A DNA stretch of 64,000 bases from Limnohabitans sp. Jir61 (GCF_003063545.1 NZ_NESD01000001.1:806001-870000); one strand, 5' to 3'; numbered from the stretch's first letter, positions 9,345 to 19,138 are shown. Numbers and translations: made by a program. The notes: generated by a model not told the origin, from the sequence alone.

Positions 9345-9398
9345 TCTTCTATAAGACACAAGACATACAAACAGTCTTCTATAAGACTTATAGTAGAC
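9345..9398. promoter_or_regulatory. Repeated operator-like sites upstream of aceA
   Basis: TCTTCTATAAGAC occurs at 9345-9357 and again at 9375-9387, exactly 30 bases apart (about three helical turns). Each is an imperfect palindrome with TCTT and AAGA arms. The second overlaps an inverted copy of the half site, GACTTATAGTAGAC at 9385-9398. The cluster lies 35-90 bases upstream of the aceA start, a natural position for a transcription factor controlling the glyoxylate shunt. The cognate regulator is not identified. Confidence 0.6.
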
Positions 9399-9432
9399 CC
9401 ATCGACAATCTTTTAACTTCCTGGAGTGAACC

Positions 9433-10764
9433 ATGCCTCAATCACTGAATGAACAACTCAGCCGCGTACAACAAATCGCAGCCCTCGAAAAAGACTGGGC
9501 GACTAACCCACGCTGGAAAGGCGTGAAGCGCGGTTACTCTGCTGCTGACGTCGTGCGTTTGCGCGGCAGCATGCCTATCGAACACACACTCGCCAAGCGC
9601 GGTGCAGAAAAGCTCTGGGAAAAAGTCAACGGCGGCGCCAAGAAAGGATACGTCAACGCATTCGGCGCGATCTCTGCTGGTCAAGCGATGCAACAAGCCA
9701 AAGCTGGCTTGGAAGCTGTGTACTTGTCAGGCTGGCAAGTTGCTGCTGACGGCAACACATCTGAAACCATGTACCCAGACCAATCGCTCTATGCGTATGA
9801 CTCTGTGCCAACCATGGTTCGCCGCATCAACAACACATTCAAACGTGCTGACGAAATCCAATGGGGCCGTGGCATCAACCCTGGCGACAAAGAATTCATC
9901 GACTACTTCTTGCCAATCGTGGCTGACGCTGAAGCCGGTTTCGGTGGCGTGTTGAACGCTTTCGAATTGATGAAGAACATGATCTCTGCTGGCGCTGCTG
10001 GCGTTCACTTCGAAGACCAATTGGCTGCTGTGAAGAAATGCGGTCACATGGGTGGCAAAGTGTTGGTGCCAACACAAGAAGCTTGCGAAAAATTGATCTC
10101 TGCACGTTTTGCTGCTGACGTCATGGGCACATCCACCATTGTGTTGGCCCGTACTGATGCAGAAGCTGCTAACTTGATCACTTCTGACCACGACGCCAAC
10201 GACAAGCCATTCTTGACGGGCGAGCGCACTCAAGAAGGTTTCTACCGCGTCAAAAACGGTTTGGAACAAGCCATCAGCCGCGGCGTTGCATACGCGCCTT
10301 ACGCTGACTTGGTATGGTGCGAAACAGGCGTGCCAGACATCGGCTTCGCTCGCGAATTCGCACAAGCGGTGCACGCTGCATGCCCAGGCAAGCTGTTGTC
10401 TTACAACTGCTCACCTTCTTTCAACTGGAAGAAAAACCTCAACGACAGCCAAATCGCTTCGTTCCAAGAAGACTTGTCAGCCTTGGGCTACAAGTACCAG
10501 TTCATCACATTGGCTGGTATCCACATCAACTGGTACAACACATTCCAGTTCGCCAATGCATACGCCAACGGCGAAGGCATGAAGCACTACGTCAACATGG
10601 TGCAAGAGCCTGAATTCGCAGCACGCGACAAGGGTTACACCTTCGTGTCACACCAACAAGAAGTGGGCGCAGGCTACTTCGACGACGTGACCACGGTGAT
10701 CCAAGGCGGTTCATCTTCTGTGAAAGCCCTCACAGGTTCTACTGAAGAAGAACAGTTCCACTAA
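9433..10764 (+). CDS. aceA: Isocitrate lyase
   Basis: 443 residues, full length for the proteobacterial enzyme. It cleaves isocitrate to glyoxylate and succinate, the first step of the glyoxylate shunt, needed for growth on acetate, fatty acids or PHB-derived acetyl-CoA. The active-site signature KKCGHMGGK begins at residue 201 with the catalytic cysteine at 203. The [21 protein letters not shown] segment (part) and [14 protein letters not shown] are also typical. A CCTGGAGTG Shine-Dalgarno precedes the ATG. It stands alone with its own operator region and terminator; malate synthase is not in the window. Confidence 0.98.
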   Translation: MPQSLNEQLSRVQQIAALEKDWATNPRWKGVKRGYSAADVVRLRGSMPIEHTLAKRGAEKLWEKVNGGAKKGYVNAFGAISAGQAMQQAKAGLEAVYLSGWQVAADGNTSETMYPDQSLYAYDSVPTMVRRINNTFKRADEIQWGRGINPGDKEFIDYFLPIVADAEAGFGGVLNAFELMKNMISAGAAGVHFEDQLAAVKKCGHMGGKVLVPTQEACEKLISARFAADVMGTSTIVLARTDAEAANLITSDHDANDKPFLTGERTQEGFYRVKNGLEQAISRGVAYAPYADLVWCETGVPDIGFAREFAQAVHAACPGKLLSYNCSPSFNWKKNLNDSQIASFQEDLSALGYKYQFITLAGIHINWYNTFQFANAYANGEGMKHYVNMVQEPEFAARDKGYTFVSHQQEVGAGYFDDVTTVIQGGSSSVKALTGSTEEEQFH

Positions 10765-10821
10765 GCACTTCAATTGAGAGATGGCCTGAGAAGGCTGTCT
10801 CTTGGTTTGAATGGGGTTGAG

Positions 10822-10856
10822 ACCACTCAGCGCGCAAGCGTTGTGTGGTTTTTTTG
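10822..10856 (+). terminator. Terminator of aceA
   Basis: ACCACTCAGCGC (10822-10833), a GCAA loop and GCGTTGTGTGGT (10838-10849) pair at 10 of 12 positions and are followed by a T run. A weaker hairpin (GAGAGATGG... CTGTCTCTT) lies just upstream at about 10774-10802. Confidence 0.8.
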
Positions 10857-10865
10857 TTTAGGCTT

Positions 10866-11189
10866 TCAACGCTTGCACTTGTAGACCGCATATATCTGTT
10901 TGCCAAATTCCGGTGTGACGTCTTTCACCAGCGTGTCGCCGCCCAATTCAACTGCATTGTTTTGGCCCAGCTGCAACAAGTTGGCTTCTACGGCATCTGC
11001 ATCTCTGTTGTAGATACCCACTTTGGTGATGACGTTCACATTGACTTTGCCAAGTGACTGGCAGTGTGTCACCTGATTAGATTTCATCAGCAGCACGCGT
11101 TCAGAGCCTGCGGCTGGTTTGAGAAAGCTATTGGCACAGCCGCACAAGAGTACGGCGCTGAGGCAGGTGAAGGCGGTGTATTTGTTCAT
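10866..11189 (-). CDS. Small outer-membrane-type lipoprotein, DUF4156-like
   Basis: 107 residues. A short signal sequence ends in a lipobox (LLCGC), so the mature protein should begin at Cys18 and be lipid-anchored in the envelope. The rest (VLLMKSNQVTHCQSLGKVNV ... ADAVEANLLQLGQNNAVELGGDTLV) resembles the DUF4156 family of small Gram-negative lipoproteins, whose role is not known. It is convergent with aceA and divergent from thrS. Confidence 0.8.
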   Translation of the reverse strand: MNKYTAFTCLSAVLLCGCANSFLKPAAGSERVLLMKSNQVTHCQSLGKVNVNVITKVGIYNRDADAVEANLLQLGQNNAVELGGDTLVKDVTPEFGKQIYAVYKCKR

Positions 11190-11275
11190 GGTAATTTTGG
11201 ATGATACCTATGCATCAAGGATGCATCGTGAGGGGCGTAAAATCGGCGTTTTACCGCGATTTAAATAACATACAC

Positions 11276-13183
11276 ATGGTTCAGATTACTCTCCCCGACG
11301 GTTCGCAACGTGAATTTCCAGGCCCCGTGACCGTGGCCGATGTGGCTGCCTCAATTGGCGCTGGCTTGGCTAAGGCAGCTTTGGCTGGCAAGGTCGATGG
11401 CAAGGTGGTGGACACCAGCTTCACGATGAGCAGCAATGCGAGCTTGGCCATCATCACAGCCAAAGATGCCGAAGGCTTAGAGGTGATTCGTCACTCCACC
11501 GCCCACTTGTTGGCCTATGCGGTGAAAGAGCTGTACCCAGAAGCACAAGTGACCATTGGTCCCGTCATTGACGATGGCTTCTTCTACGACTTTTCGTTCA
11601 CACGCGGCTTCACTCCCGAGGATTTGGTGGCCATTGAAAAGCGCATGACCGAGTTGGCCAACAAAGACGAGCCCGTGGTGCGCCGCGTATTGCCTCGCGA
11701 CGAAGCCGTGGCTTATTTCAAAGGATTGGGCGAGCACTACAAGGCCGAAATCATTGCCAGCATCCCTAGCAATGAAGACGTGAGCCTTTATCGCGAAGGC
11801 GCTTTTGAAGACCTCTGCCGTGGCCCGCACGTGCCCAGCACTGGCAAGCTCAAGCATTTCAAGCTTATGAAAGTGGCTGGTGCCTACTGGCGCGGCGACC
11901 ACAAAAACGAAATGCTGCAACGCATTTATGGCACAGTATGGGCCAGCAAAGACGATTTGCAGCTCTATCTCAAGCGCCTTGAAGAGGCTGAGAAGCGCGA
12001 CCACCGCAAACTGGGCCGTGAGCTGGATTTGTTCCACATTGACGAGCACGCACCTGGTTTGGTGTTCTGGCACCCAAAGGGCTGGAGCGTGTGGCAAACC
12101 ATCGAGCAGTTCATGCGTCAGGTCTACCGCGACAACGGTTACCTCGAAGTCAAAGGCCCGCAAATCATTGACAAGTCGCTGTGGGAAAAAACCGGTCACT
12201 GGGACAAGTACCGCGACAACATGTTCACCACCGAGTCTGAAAAGCGTGACTACGCTTTGAAGCCGATGAACTGCCCCGGCCACATCTTGATTTTCAAGCA
12301 AGGCATCAAGAGCTACCGCGATCTGCCATTGCGTTACGGCGAGTTTGGCCAGTGCCACCGCAACGAGCCATCCGGCGGCTTGCACGGCATCATGCGCGTG
12401 CGTGGTTTTACCCAAGACGACGGCCACATCTTCTGTACCGAAGACCAAATCTTGCCCGAGTGCGACACCTTCACCAAGGTGCTCAAGAAGGTCTACCAAG
12501 ACTTTGGCTTCACCGACATCTTGTACAAAGTCTCAACCCGCCCAGCAGCCCGCATTGGCTCTGACGAGTTGTGGGACAAGGCCGAAAAGGCGTTGATGGA
12601 CAGCTTGACGGCGTCTGGTTGCGAGTACGTTATCTCTGAAGGTGACGGCGCCTTCTACGGCCCCAAGATTGAATACACCCTGAAAGACGCGATTGGCCGT
12701 GAGTGGCAGTGCGGCACGATTCAGGTCGACTTCAACCTCTCTGAGCGCTTGGATGCCGAGTACACGGCGGAAGACGGCTCACGCCAACGTCCCGTCATCT
12801 TGCACCGCGCCATCGTGGGCAGCATGGAGCGTTTCATCGGAATTTTGATCGAGCAGCACGCCGGCGCCTTGCCCACTTGGCTGGCTCCAACACAGGTTTC
12901 GGTGCTCAATATCACCGATTCCCAGGCCGAATATTGCCAAGAAGTTGCAAAAACACTGCGAAATCAAGGGCTTAGGGTCGATTTAGACCTTCGAAACGAG
13001 AAAATCACGTATAAAATACGCGAGCATTCAATGCAAAAGCTTCCCTACATCTTGGTCGTAGGCGACAAAGAGAAGGAAGCTGGCGCCGTCGCAGTGCGCG
13101 CCCGAGGCAATCAAGACCTCGGTGTGATGTCCCTCGAAGCCTTCTCTCAAAAGATTGCCTCTGACATCTCTCTCAAAAGCTAA
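11276..13183 (+). CDS. thrS: Threonyl-tRNA synthetase
   Basis: 635 residues from the ATG at 11276, where the TGS domain begins (MVQITLPDG); the frame is open 75 bases further upstream but that part lacks similarity. Domains: TGS (1-61), editing domain with [16 protein letters not shown] (zinc/editing histidines), class II catalytic core with [20 protein letters not shown] (motif 2) and [12 protein letters not shown] (motif 3), and the C-terminal anticodon-binding domain. It charges tRNA-Thr. It heads the translation operon; no T-box or clear thrS operator was recognised. Confidence 0.97.
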   Translation: MVQITLPDGSQREFPGPVTVADVAASIGAGLAKAALAGKVDGKVVDTSFTMSSNASLAIITAKDAEGLEVIRHSTAHLLAYAVKELYPEAQVTIGPVIDDGFFYDFSFTRGFTPEDLVAIEKRMTELANKDEPVVRRVLPRDEAVAYFKGLGEHYKAEIIASIPSNEDVSLYREGAFEDLCRGPHVPSTGKLKHFKLMKVAGAYWRGDHKNEMLQRIYGTVWASKDDLQLYLKRLEEAEKRDHRKLGRELDLFHIDEHAPGLVFWHPKGWSVWQTIEQFMRQVYRDNGYLEVKGPQIIDKSLWEKTGHWDKYRDNMFTTESEKRDYALKPMNCPGHILIFKQGIKSYRDLPLRYGEFGQCHRNEPSGGLHGIMRVRGFTQDDGHIFCTEDQILPECDTFTKVLKKVYQDFGFTDILYKVSTRPAARIGSDELWDKAEKALMDSLTASGCEYVISEGDGAFYGPKIEYTLKDAIGREWQCGTIQVDFNLSERLDAEYTAEDGSRQRPVILHRAIVGSMERFIGILIEQHAGALPTWLAPTQVSVLNITDSQAEYCQEVAKTLRNQGLRVDLDLRNEKITYKIREHSMQKLPYILVVGDKEKEAGAVAVRARGNQDLGVMSLEAFSQKIASDISLKS

Positions 13184-13259
13184 TTTCATTTAGGAATTGC
13201 CAAGAGTTGTGCGTCGCACACGTGTGTCGGTTTGTTTTTGATTTTTAAGGATAGTCACC

Positions 13260-13859
13260 ATCGCTACAGAATTTCGCGACCGCCGCCAGCGCGAGGAACG
13301 CAAACACCGCCTTAACCGGGAAATCATGGCCCCGGAAGTCCGCCTTTCAGGTCCTGACAACGAACCCCTCGGTATCGTGAGCTTGGCTGATGCCTTGCGC
13401 ATGGCCGGTGAGATTGACGTTGACTTGGTTGAAATTGCCGCCACGGCTGTGCCGCCGGTGTGCCGTTTGATGGACTACGGTAAGTTCAAGTACCAAGAGC
13501 AAAAGAAGGCTGCCGAAGCGAAGTCCAAGCAAAAGGTCATCGAGGTTAAGGAAATCAAGTTCCGTCCCGGTACCGATGATGGTGACTACAACATCAAGAT
13601 GCGCAACATCAAGCGCTTCTTGGATGACGGTGACAAATGCAAGATCACGCTGCGCTTTCGTGGCCGCGAGATCACGCATCAAGAAATCGGTATGGCGCTG
13701 TTGCAGCGCATCCGTGATGAGTTGGCGGACCTGATCGTTGTTGAACAGTTCCCCAAGCTCGAAGGGCGTCAGATGATCATGATGATCGCGCCTGGTAAGA
13801 AGAAATCAGGTGGCGCCGCCAAACCTGCTGCAGAAGCTGCTCCGGCAGCGTCTGCATAA
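13260..13859 (+). CDS. infC: Translation initiation factor IF-3 (ATC start codon)
   Basis: 199 residues if initiated at the ATC at 13260. An AAGGA Shine-Dalgarno (13247-13251) lies eight bases upstream, and the reading gives the expected IF3 N-terminus ([20 protein letters not shown]). The first in-frame ATG (13326) would remove the start of the N domain. infC using ATT or ATC is a known device: IF3 rejects non-canonical starts and so represses its own synthesis. N domain with [18 protein letters not shown], a Lys-rich linker, and C domain with [17 protein letters not shown] follow. The C-terminus carries an Ala/Pro-rich tail. Confidence 0.95.
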   Translation: MATEFRDRRQREERKHRLNREIMAPEVRLSGPDNEPLGIVSLADALRMAGEIDVDLVEIAATAVPPVCRLMDYGKFKYQEQKKAAEAKSKQKVIEVKEIKFRPGTDDGDYNIKMRNIKRFLDDGDKCKITLRFRGREITHQEIGMALLQRIRDELADLIVVEQFPKLEGRQMIMMIAPGKKKSGGAAKPAAEAAPAASA

Positions 13860-13895
13860 AAGGCGACGCAGATTAGTGTCTCGGGGCTTACAAGA

Positions 13896-13912
13896 CTACG
13901 CACCCTGCGTAG
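13896..13912 (+). other. Perfect hairpin between infC and rpmI
   Basis: CTACGCA (13896-13902), loop CCC, TGCGTAG (13906-13912). No T run follows, so it is not a terminator. It sits in the leader of rpmI-rplT, where L20 controls translation in other bacteria through RNA structure; a regulatory or processing role here is inference. Confidence 0.45.
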
Positions 13913-13946
13913 GCGCCTCGCGAGCACAAATTAAAGGAGCATCTAA

Positions 13947-14150
13947 ATGCCCAAAATGAAGACCAAAAGCAGCGCTAAAAAGCGCTTCCGCGTTCGTCCA
14001 GGCGGTACCGTTAAACGCGGTCAAGCCTTCAAACGTCACATCTTGACTAAGAAGACGACCAAGAACAAGCGTCACTTGCGTGGTGCAGTGAATGTGCATG
14101 AGACCAACATGGGTCACATGGCGCAAATGCTGCCCAAGTGCGGCCTGTAA
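13947..14150 (+). CDS. rpmI: 50S ribosomal protein L35
   Basis: 67 residues, highly basic, beginning [20 protein letters not shown], the standard L35 sequence. A strong AAAGGAGC Shine-Dalgarno lies just upstream. It sits between infC and rplT as in most bacteria. Confidence 0.97.
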   Translation: MPKMKTKSSAKKRFRVRPGGTVKRGQAFKRHILTKKTTKNKRHLRGAVNVHETNMGHMAQMLPKCGL

Positions 14151-14176
14151 TTAACTGACGAACAAGGAGAAAAAAT

Positions 14177-14536
14177 ATGCCTCGCGTTAAACGTGGTGTT
14201 ACGGCCCGTGCCCGTCACAAAAAAGTTCTGGCTTTAGCCAAAGGTTTCCGCGGTCGCCGCGGTAACGTCTTCCGCATCGCTAAACAAGCGGTGATGAAGG
14301 CCGGTCAATATGCTTACCGCGATCGCCGCACTAAAAAGCGCGTGTTCCGTCAGCTGTGGATCGCTCGTATCAATGCTGCCGCACGTCAATGCGGTCTGAC
14401 ATACAGCCAATTCGCCAACGGCCTGAAAAAGGCAGCGATCGAAATCGACCGCAAGATGTTGGCCGACCTGGCCGTTCACGACATGGCTGCTTTTACCAGC
14501 ATCGTGAATCAAGTCAAAGCCAAATTGGCCGCTTGA
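14177..14536 (+). CDS. rplT: 50S ribosomal protein L20
   Basis: 119 residues, normal length. [37 protein letters not shown] and [22 protein letters not shown] are the expected L20 segments. It binds 23S rRNA early in large-subunit assembly and is an autogenous regulator of its operon in other bacteria. AAGGAGAAAA precedes the ATG. A terminator follows 26 bases after the stop. Confidence 0.98.
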   Translation: MPRVKRGVTARARHKKVLALAKGFRGRRGNVFRIAKQAVMKAGQYAYRDRRTKKRVFRQLWIARINAAARQCGLTYSQFANGLKKAAIEIDRKMLADLAVHDMAAFTSIVNQVKAKLAA

Positions 14537-14562
14537 TAGTCAAGGGTTAACCACCCACGAGT

Positions 14563-14600
14563 AAAGGGGTTGGGGCTACACAGCTTCAATCCCTTTTTTG
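14563..14600 (+). terminator. Terminator or attenuator between rplT and pheS
   Basis: AAAGGGGTTGGGGCT (14563-14577) pairs with AGCTTCAATCCCTTT (14582-14596 region) allowing G-T pairs and is followed by a T run. It would separate ribosomal-protein transcription from pheST at least in part. Confidence 0.75.
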
Positions 14601-14639
14601 TTTTCTCCTCTCCCCAAATTTTTCAATGAAATAACTTTC

Positions 14640-14675
14640 ATGATGAGGGGTCAATTGGAATCATCAAAGTTATGA
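14640..14675 (+). other. Possible 11-codon upstream reading frame coupled to pheS
   Basis: ATGATGAGG... encodes 11 residues and ends at a TGA that overlaps the pheS ATG as ATGA. pheS itself lacks a good Shine-Dalgarno sequence, so coupling is conceivable. Unlike the enterobacterial PheM leader it has no phenylalanine codons, so it is not a classical attenuation peptide. It may be chance. Confidence 0.25.
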
Positions 14676-15724
14676 ACGAGTTGGATTCTCTGGTCGCCAG
14701 TGCCCAGGCCCTGTTTGCGCAAAGCACCACACCGGCTGATCTTGAAAATGCCAAGGCCCAGTTCTTGGGCAAGTCAGGCCGCATCACCGAGATGATGAAA
14801 GGCATGGCTGCATTGAGCGTCGAAGAAAAGAAATCGACCGGTGCTGCCATCAACGTGGCCAAGCAAGCGATTGAAGCCGCGCTCACTGCACGCCGCCAAG
14901 CCTTGGCAGATGCCGAACTCGAGACCCAACTCAAAGCCGAAGCCTTGGATGTGACCTTGCCCGGTCGCGCTCGCATGGCTGGCGGTTTGCACCCCGTAAC
15001 GATCACGCTCGAACGCGTCGAAGCCATTTTTGGTTCGATGGGTTTTGAAGTGGCCCAAGGCCCCGAGATTGAAACCGACTGGTTCAACTTCACCGCGCTC
15101 AACACGCCTGAAGACCATCCCGCACGCTCCATGCACGACACCTTCTATGTGGAAGGTGGCAGCGCCGAAGAGCCCAACTTGCTACGCACGCACACCAGCC
15201 CCATGCAAGTGCGCCACGCGGTGCAACACGTCAAGCGCTACCAAGCGCGTTTGGATGCCGGTCAAGGCATGCCCGAAATTCGCGTCATCGCGCCAGGTCG
15301 CACTTACCGTGTGGACAGCGATGCCACGCACTCGCCCATGTTCCACCAATGCGAAGGCTTGTGGATTGGCGAGAACGTCAGCTTCAAAGACCTCAAAGTG
15401 GTCATCACCGATTTCTGCCGCACGTATTTTGAGAGCGACGATTTGGTGTTGCGCTTCCGTCCCAGCTTCTTCCCATTCACAGAGCCCAGCGCTGAGATTG
15501 ACATTCAATTTCAAAGCGGCGCTTTGGCGGGCCGTTGGCTCGAAGTGGGTGGCTCAGGCCAAGTGCATCCGAACGTGGTGCGCAACATGGGCCTCGACCC
15601 TGAGCGTTTCATCGGCTTTGCCTTTGGCATGGGCATGGACCGTTTCACCATGCTGCGTTACGGCGTGAACGACTTGCGCTTGTTCTTCGATGGCGACATT
15701 CGCTTCTTGAGCCAGTTCCAATAA
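14672..15724 (+). CDS. pheS: Phenylalanyl-tRNA synthetase alpha subunit
   Basis: 350 residues. An N-terminal coiled coil (about 1-90) that contacts tRNA-Phe is followed by the class II core: [66 protein letters not shown] and the C-terminal [18 protein letters not shown] motif 3. It forms an alpha2-beta2 enzyme with PheT, encoded 24 bases downstream. Confidence 0.97.
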   Translation: MNELDSLVASAQALFAQSTTPADLENAKAQFLGKSGRITEMMKGMAALSVEEKKSTGAAINVAKQAIEAALTARRQALADAELETQLKAEALDVTLPGRARMAGGLHPVTITLERVEAIFGSMGFEVAQGPEIETDWFNFTALNTPEDHPARSMHDTFYVEGGSAEEPNLLRTHTSPMQVRHAVQHVKRYQARLDAGQGMPEIRVIAPGRTYRVDSDATHSPMFHQCEGLWIGENVSFKDLKVVITDFCRTYFESDDLVLRFRPSFFPFTEPSAEIDIQFQSGALAGRWLEVGGSGQVHPNVVRNMGLDPERFIGFAFGMGMDRFTMLRYGVNDLRLFFDGDIRFLSQFQ

Positions 15725-15748
15725 CTTCACGCACACACGAGATTCATC

Positions 15749-18175
15749 ATGCAATTCCCCGAATCCTGGTTGCGCGAATTCTGCAACCCCTCACTCACCA
15801 CCCAAGAGCTGGCCGACACCTTGACCATGGCCGGTTTGGAAGTGGAAGAACTCCAACCCGTTGCGCCGCCTTTCACAGGCATCGTCGTCGGTGAAATCAA
15901 AGAAGCCGTGCAGCACCCAGACGCTGACCGCTTGCGCATTTGCCAAGTGGACGTGGGGCAGGGCGCGTTGCTCAACATCGTGTGCGGCGCACCCAATGCA
16001 CGCGTGGGCATCAAAATTCCATGCGCTACCGTGGGTGCAGAGTTGCCACTCGGTGAAGATGGCAAGCCCTTCAAAATCAAAGTGGGCAAACTGCGTGGCG
16101 TGGAAAGCCAAGGCATGTTGTGCTCGGCCAAAGAACTCAAAATTGCGGACGACAACGGCGGTTTGCTTGAGTTGCCAGCCGATGCACCATTGGGTCAAAA
16201 CATCCGCGAGTACCTGAACCTCGATGACACCTTGATGACATGCAAGCTCACGCCTAACTTGGCGCATTGCTTGAGCGTGTATGGCATTGCCCGCGAAGTG
16301 TCTGCCCTCACAGGTGCACCGTTGAAGGCGCCTACTTTCCCAGCCGTTGCCGCGACTAACGCGGACAAAGTTGCTGTGAATATCAACGCTACTGATTTGT
16401 GTGGCCGTTTCTCTGGCCGCGTGGTGCGTGGCGTGAACACCAAAGCGCAAACACCCGCTTGGATGGTGAACCACTTGGCCCGTTGTGGCCAGCGCAGCGT
16501 GAGCCCCTTGGTCGACATCTCTAACTACGTGATGTTTGAGCTGGGCCGTCCTTCGCACATTTTTGATCTCGACAAAATTCAAGGTGGCTTGGATGTACGT
16601 TGGGGCAAAGCGGGTGAACAACTCAAGCTTTTGAACGGCAACACCGTCACTGTGGACGAGAAAGTGGGCGTCATCGCTGATGCACATCAAGTCGAATCAC
16701 TCGCCGGCATCATGGGTGGCGACGCCACTGCCGTGAGCGACGACACGCAAAACATTTACATCGAAGCTGCCTTCTGGTGGCCCTCGGCCATCGCAGGTCG
16801 CTCACGCCGCTTCAACTTCAGCACCGATGCCGGCCACCGTTTTGAGCGTGGTGTGGATCCTGAGTTGACGGTGGAACACATCGAGCGCATCACCCAGTTG
16901 GTGATTGACATTTGCGGCACACCCAACACCACGGTGGGCCCGATCGACGACCAACGCGTCAACATGCCTGTGGCCAAGCCTGTCACGCTGCGCGTGGCAC
17001 GTGCTGAAAAAGTCATTGGCATGCCGCTGACCCAGCAACGTGTTGCTGATGCTTTGCGTGGCTTGGGCTTGCCCGTGACAGAAGGCGAGGGTGTTGTCAC
17101 CGTGCAGCCACCATCGTTCCGTTTCGATTTGCAAATCGAAGAAGACCTGATCGAAGAAGTGGCACGCATGGTGGGTTACAACAACCTGCCCACCACACCA
17201 CCTTTGGCGCCCATCACGGCCAGCGTGTGCAAAGAGGCGCAGCGCAGCCCGCACGCCTTGCGCCATCACTTGGCCAACTTGGGCTATCAAGAAACCATCA
17301 ACTACAGCTTTGTGGATGAGCGTTGGGAACACGAGTTGGCAGGCAATGCCAACCCCATCAAGCTGCTCAACCCCATCGCCAGCCAAATGAGCGTGATGCG
17401 CTCCACCTTGTTGGGCTCCTTGCTCAACGTGGTGAAGTTCAACGTCGACCGCAAAGCCTCACGCGTGCGCGTGTTTGAAATTGGCCGTGTGTTCCACAAA
17501 GAGGCATCGGTGCAAAACACAGACACCACCGTACAAGGCTTCGACCAGCCCATGCACGTGGCAGGCATTGCCTTTGGCAGCGCTGCGCCTTTGCAATGGG
17601 GCACCAAGGAACAAGCTGCAGACTTCTTCGACGTGAAAGCCGATGTGGAAGCTTTGTTGGCCCCCGCTGTGCCGCAGTTTGAAGCGGCTGAGCATCCAGC
17701 CATGCACCCAGGCCGTTGTGCCAAGGTGTTGGTCAATGGCCAAGCCGTGGGCCATGTAGGTGAGTTGCACCCACGCTGGCGTCAAAGCTGGGAGCTGACC
17801 CAAGCGCCCGTGATGTTTGAACTCTCACTCGATGCCGTGTTGCATCGCGATGTGCCTAAGTCTGCTGGCGTGGCCAAGTTCCCCAACGTGGAACGCGACA
17901 TTGCTGTGATCGTCAAAGACAGCGTCACGCACGCCCAGTTGATGGCTGCGGTGCATGCTGCTAAAACACAAGGCTTGCTGCGCAATGCCGTGTTGTTTGA
18001 TGTGTATCGCCCCAAGACAGAAAGTGCTGCCATGGCGATGGATGAGAAGAGCTTGGCCGTGCGCCTCACGCTCAACAGCGATGAAGCTACTTTGAATGAA
18101 ACGAAAATCGAAGGCGTGGTGCAAGCTGTGCTGGCTGAATTGGCCGCTCAAGTGTCCGCGCGTTTGCGCGCTTGA
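15749..18175 (+). CDS. pheT: Phenylalanyl-tRNA synthetase beta subunit
   Basis: 808 residues, full length for bacterial PheT. In order: N-terminal B1 with the tRNA-binding EMAP-like domain (about 40-150, VVGEIKEAVQHPDADRLRICQVDVG in part), B3/B4 editing domain (GRFSGRVVRGV; SRRFNFSTDAGHRFERGVDPEL), B5 DNA-binding-like fold, an inactive class II core, and a C-terminal ferredoxin-fold anticodon-binding domain (FPNVERDIAVIVKDSV). It partners PheS in charging and editing of tRNA-Phe. Confidence 0.97.
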   Translation: MQFPESWLREFCNPSLTTQELADTLTMAGLEVEELQPVAPPFTGIVVGEIKEAVQHPDADRLRICQVDVGQGALLNIVCGAPNARVGIKIPCATVGAELPLGEDGKPFKIKVGKLRGVESQGMLCSAKELKIADDNGGLLELPADAPLGQNIREYLNLDDTLMTCKLTPNLAHCLSVYGIAREVSALTGAPLKAPTFPAVAATNADKVAVNINATDLCGRFSGRVVRGVNTKAQTPAWMVNHLARCGQRSVSPLVDISNYVMFELGRPSHIFDLDKIQGGLDVRWGKAGEQLKLLNGNTVTVDEKVGVIADAHQVESLAGIMGGDATAVSDDTQNIYIEAAFWWPSAIAGRSRRFNFSTDAGHRFERGVDPELTVEHIERITQLVIDICGTPNTTVGPIDDQRVNMPVAKPVTLRVARAEKVIGMPLTQQRVADALRGLGLPVTEGEGVVTVQPPSFRFDLQIEEDLIEEVARMVGYNNLPTTPPLAPITASVCKEAQRSPHALRHHLANLGYQETINYSFVDERWEHELAGNANPIKLLNPIASQMSVMRSTLLGSLLNVVKFNVDRKASRVRVFEIGRVFHKEASVQNTDTTVQGFDQPMHVAGIAFGSAAPLQWGTKEQAADFFDVKADVEALLAPAVPQFEAAEHPAMHPGRCAKVLVNGQAVGHVGELHPRWRQSWELTQAPVMFELSLDAVLHRDVPKSAGVAKFPNVERDIAVIVKDSVTHAQLMAAVHAAKTQGLLRNAVLFDVYRPKTESAAMAMDEKSLAVRLTLNSDEATLNETKIEGVVQAVLAELAAQVSARLRA

Positions 18176-18201
18176 TGTTTTTACGTTAAAAAGAGAACCG
18201 T

Positions 18202-18537
18202 ATGGAACTGTCTTTTGAAAGCCTAGAAACGCCAGCGCTCACTAAAGCGCAGCTGGCTGATTTGTTGTTCGAGCAAATCGGTTTGAACAAACGTGAATCG
18301 AAGGACATGATTGATGCCTTCTTTGATCTGATTGCGCAAAGCTTGGTCAATGGCACTGATGTGAAGATTTCTAGCTTTGGAAACTTTCAAATTCGCACCA
18401 AAGCCCCTCGCCCAGGACGCAATCCACGCACAGGTGAATTGATTCCGATTCAAGCGAGAAGAGCGGTAACTTTTCATGCGAGTCATAAGCTGAAAGAGCA
18501 AATTCAGGGCGACAGTAATCCCAAAGTTGACAACTGA
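18202..18537 (+). CDS. ihfA: Integration host factor alpha subunit
   Basis: 111 residues, HU/IHF fold. TKAQLADLLFEQIGLNKRESKDMIDAFFD dimerisation helices are followed by the DNA-bending arm GNFQIRTKAPRPGRNPRTGE with the intercalating proline, and RRAVTFHAS. Heterodimerises with IHF-beta to bend DNA at specific sites. The pheT-ihfA order is conserved in proteobacteria. A terminator follows directly. Confidence 0.96.
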   Translation: MELSFESLETPALTKAQLADLLFEQIGLNKRESKDMIDAFFDLIAQSLVNGTDVKISSFGNFQIRTKAPRPGRNPRTGELIPIQARRAVTFHASHKLKEQIQGDSNPKVDN

Positions 18538-18542
18538 TTGAT

Positions 18543-18570
18543 AAAGAGGCCGACTAGGCCTCTTTTTTTT
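18543..18570 (+). terminator. Terminator of the pheST-ihfA transcript
   Basis: AAAGAGGCC (18543-18551), loop GACTA, GGCCTCTTT (18557-18565), then a T run to 18570. Confidence 0.9.
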
Positions 18571-18650
18571 GTCAAAACTGTCAAGGGTGACCGCTAAAGG
18601 CAGAATCTTCGTGTAACCTCTGCGGTCCCGTTTACAAGCTACTGATTTTC

Positions 18651-19112
18651 ATGGAGAAATCCCTCCCTTCCATTCCGGCCAAACGCTACTTCACCATTGG
18701 TGAAGTGAGCGAGTTGTGCGGCGTTAAGCCGCACGTGCTGCGCTATTGGGAGCAGGAGTTCACGCAGCTGCGTCCCATGAAGCGTCGCGGCAATCGCCGC
18801 TATTACCAGCGCCACGAAGTGCTGATGATTCGCCGTATTCGCGACCTCTTGTATGACCAAGGTTTCACCATCACCGGCGCTCGCAACAAGTTGCAAGAGT
18901 TGGTGCAATCCGAGCGCGAACGCCGTCGTGTGGGTGGTGAGTTGATCGATGTGGACTTGGTGGATGACGATGGTTTTGAAGACGACTTAGATGTCGATTC
19001 AGACGACGCCCATGAGTTGCCCCCCCTCGCGCTGAGCAGCAGCGAGGAAGCGTTGCAAACCTTGCGCAAAGAACTCACACAAATTCGTGACTTGCTCACT
19101 GAGCTGCACTGA
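18651..19112 (+). CDS. MerR-family transcriptional regulator
   Basis: 153 residues. The winged helix-turn-helix occupies about residues 12-80 (YFTIGEVSELCGVKPHVLRYWE, then RRGNRRYYQRHEVLMIRRIRDLLYDQGFTI in parts), followed by a dimerisation helix and a very acidic segment (VDLVDDDGFEDDLDVDSDD). There is no metal-binding cysteine pair, so it is not a metal sensor of the classical type. A MerR gene next to ihfA is common in beta- and gammaproteobacteria; its targets are not established. Confidence 0.92.
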   Translation: MEKSLPSIPAKRYFTIGEVSELCGVKPHVLRYWEQEFTQLRPMKRRGNRRYYQRHEVLMIRRIRDLLYDQGFTITGARNKLQELVQSERERRRVGGELIDVDLVDDDGFEDDLDVDSDDAHELPPLALSSSEEALQTLRKELTQIRDLLTELH

Positions 19113-19120
19113 CTAAGCGC

Positions 19121-19126
19121 TATAAT
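19121..19126 (+). promoter_or_regulatory. -10 box of the tRNA-Pro promoter
   Basis: A perfect TATAAT lies 13 bases before the mature tRNA 5' end. The -35 is weak, and the element overlaps the end of the MerR gene region. Confidence 0.55.
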
Positions 19127-19138
19127 TTCAGCCTGATT

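Larger units (their letters stand above)
8991..9432. other. AT-rich intergenic region between H1-like gene and aceA
   Basis: About 440 bases, clearly more AT-rich than the flanks. It should hold the divergent promoters of the H1-like gene (minus) and aceA (plus), and the operator repeats at 9345-9398. One minus-strand reading frame of uncertain reality (9043-9294) lies in it. No RNA gene was recognised. Confidence 0.6.

Noticed and set aside
11201-11275. Upstream extension of thrS
   Set aside because: The extra 25 codons precede the TGS domain and include promoter-like DNA; ATG 11276 gives the family N-terminus.
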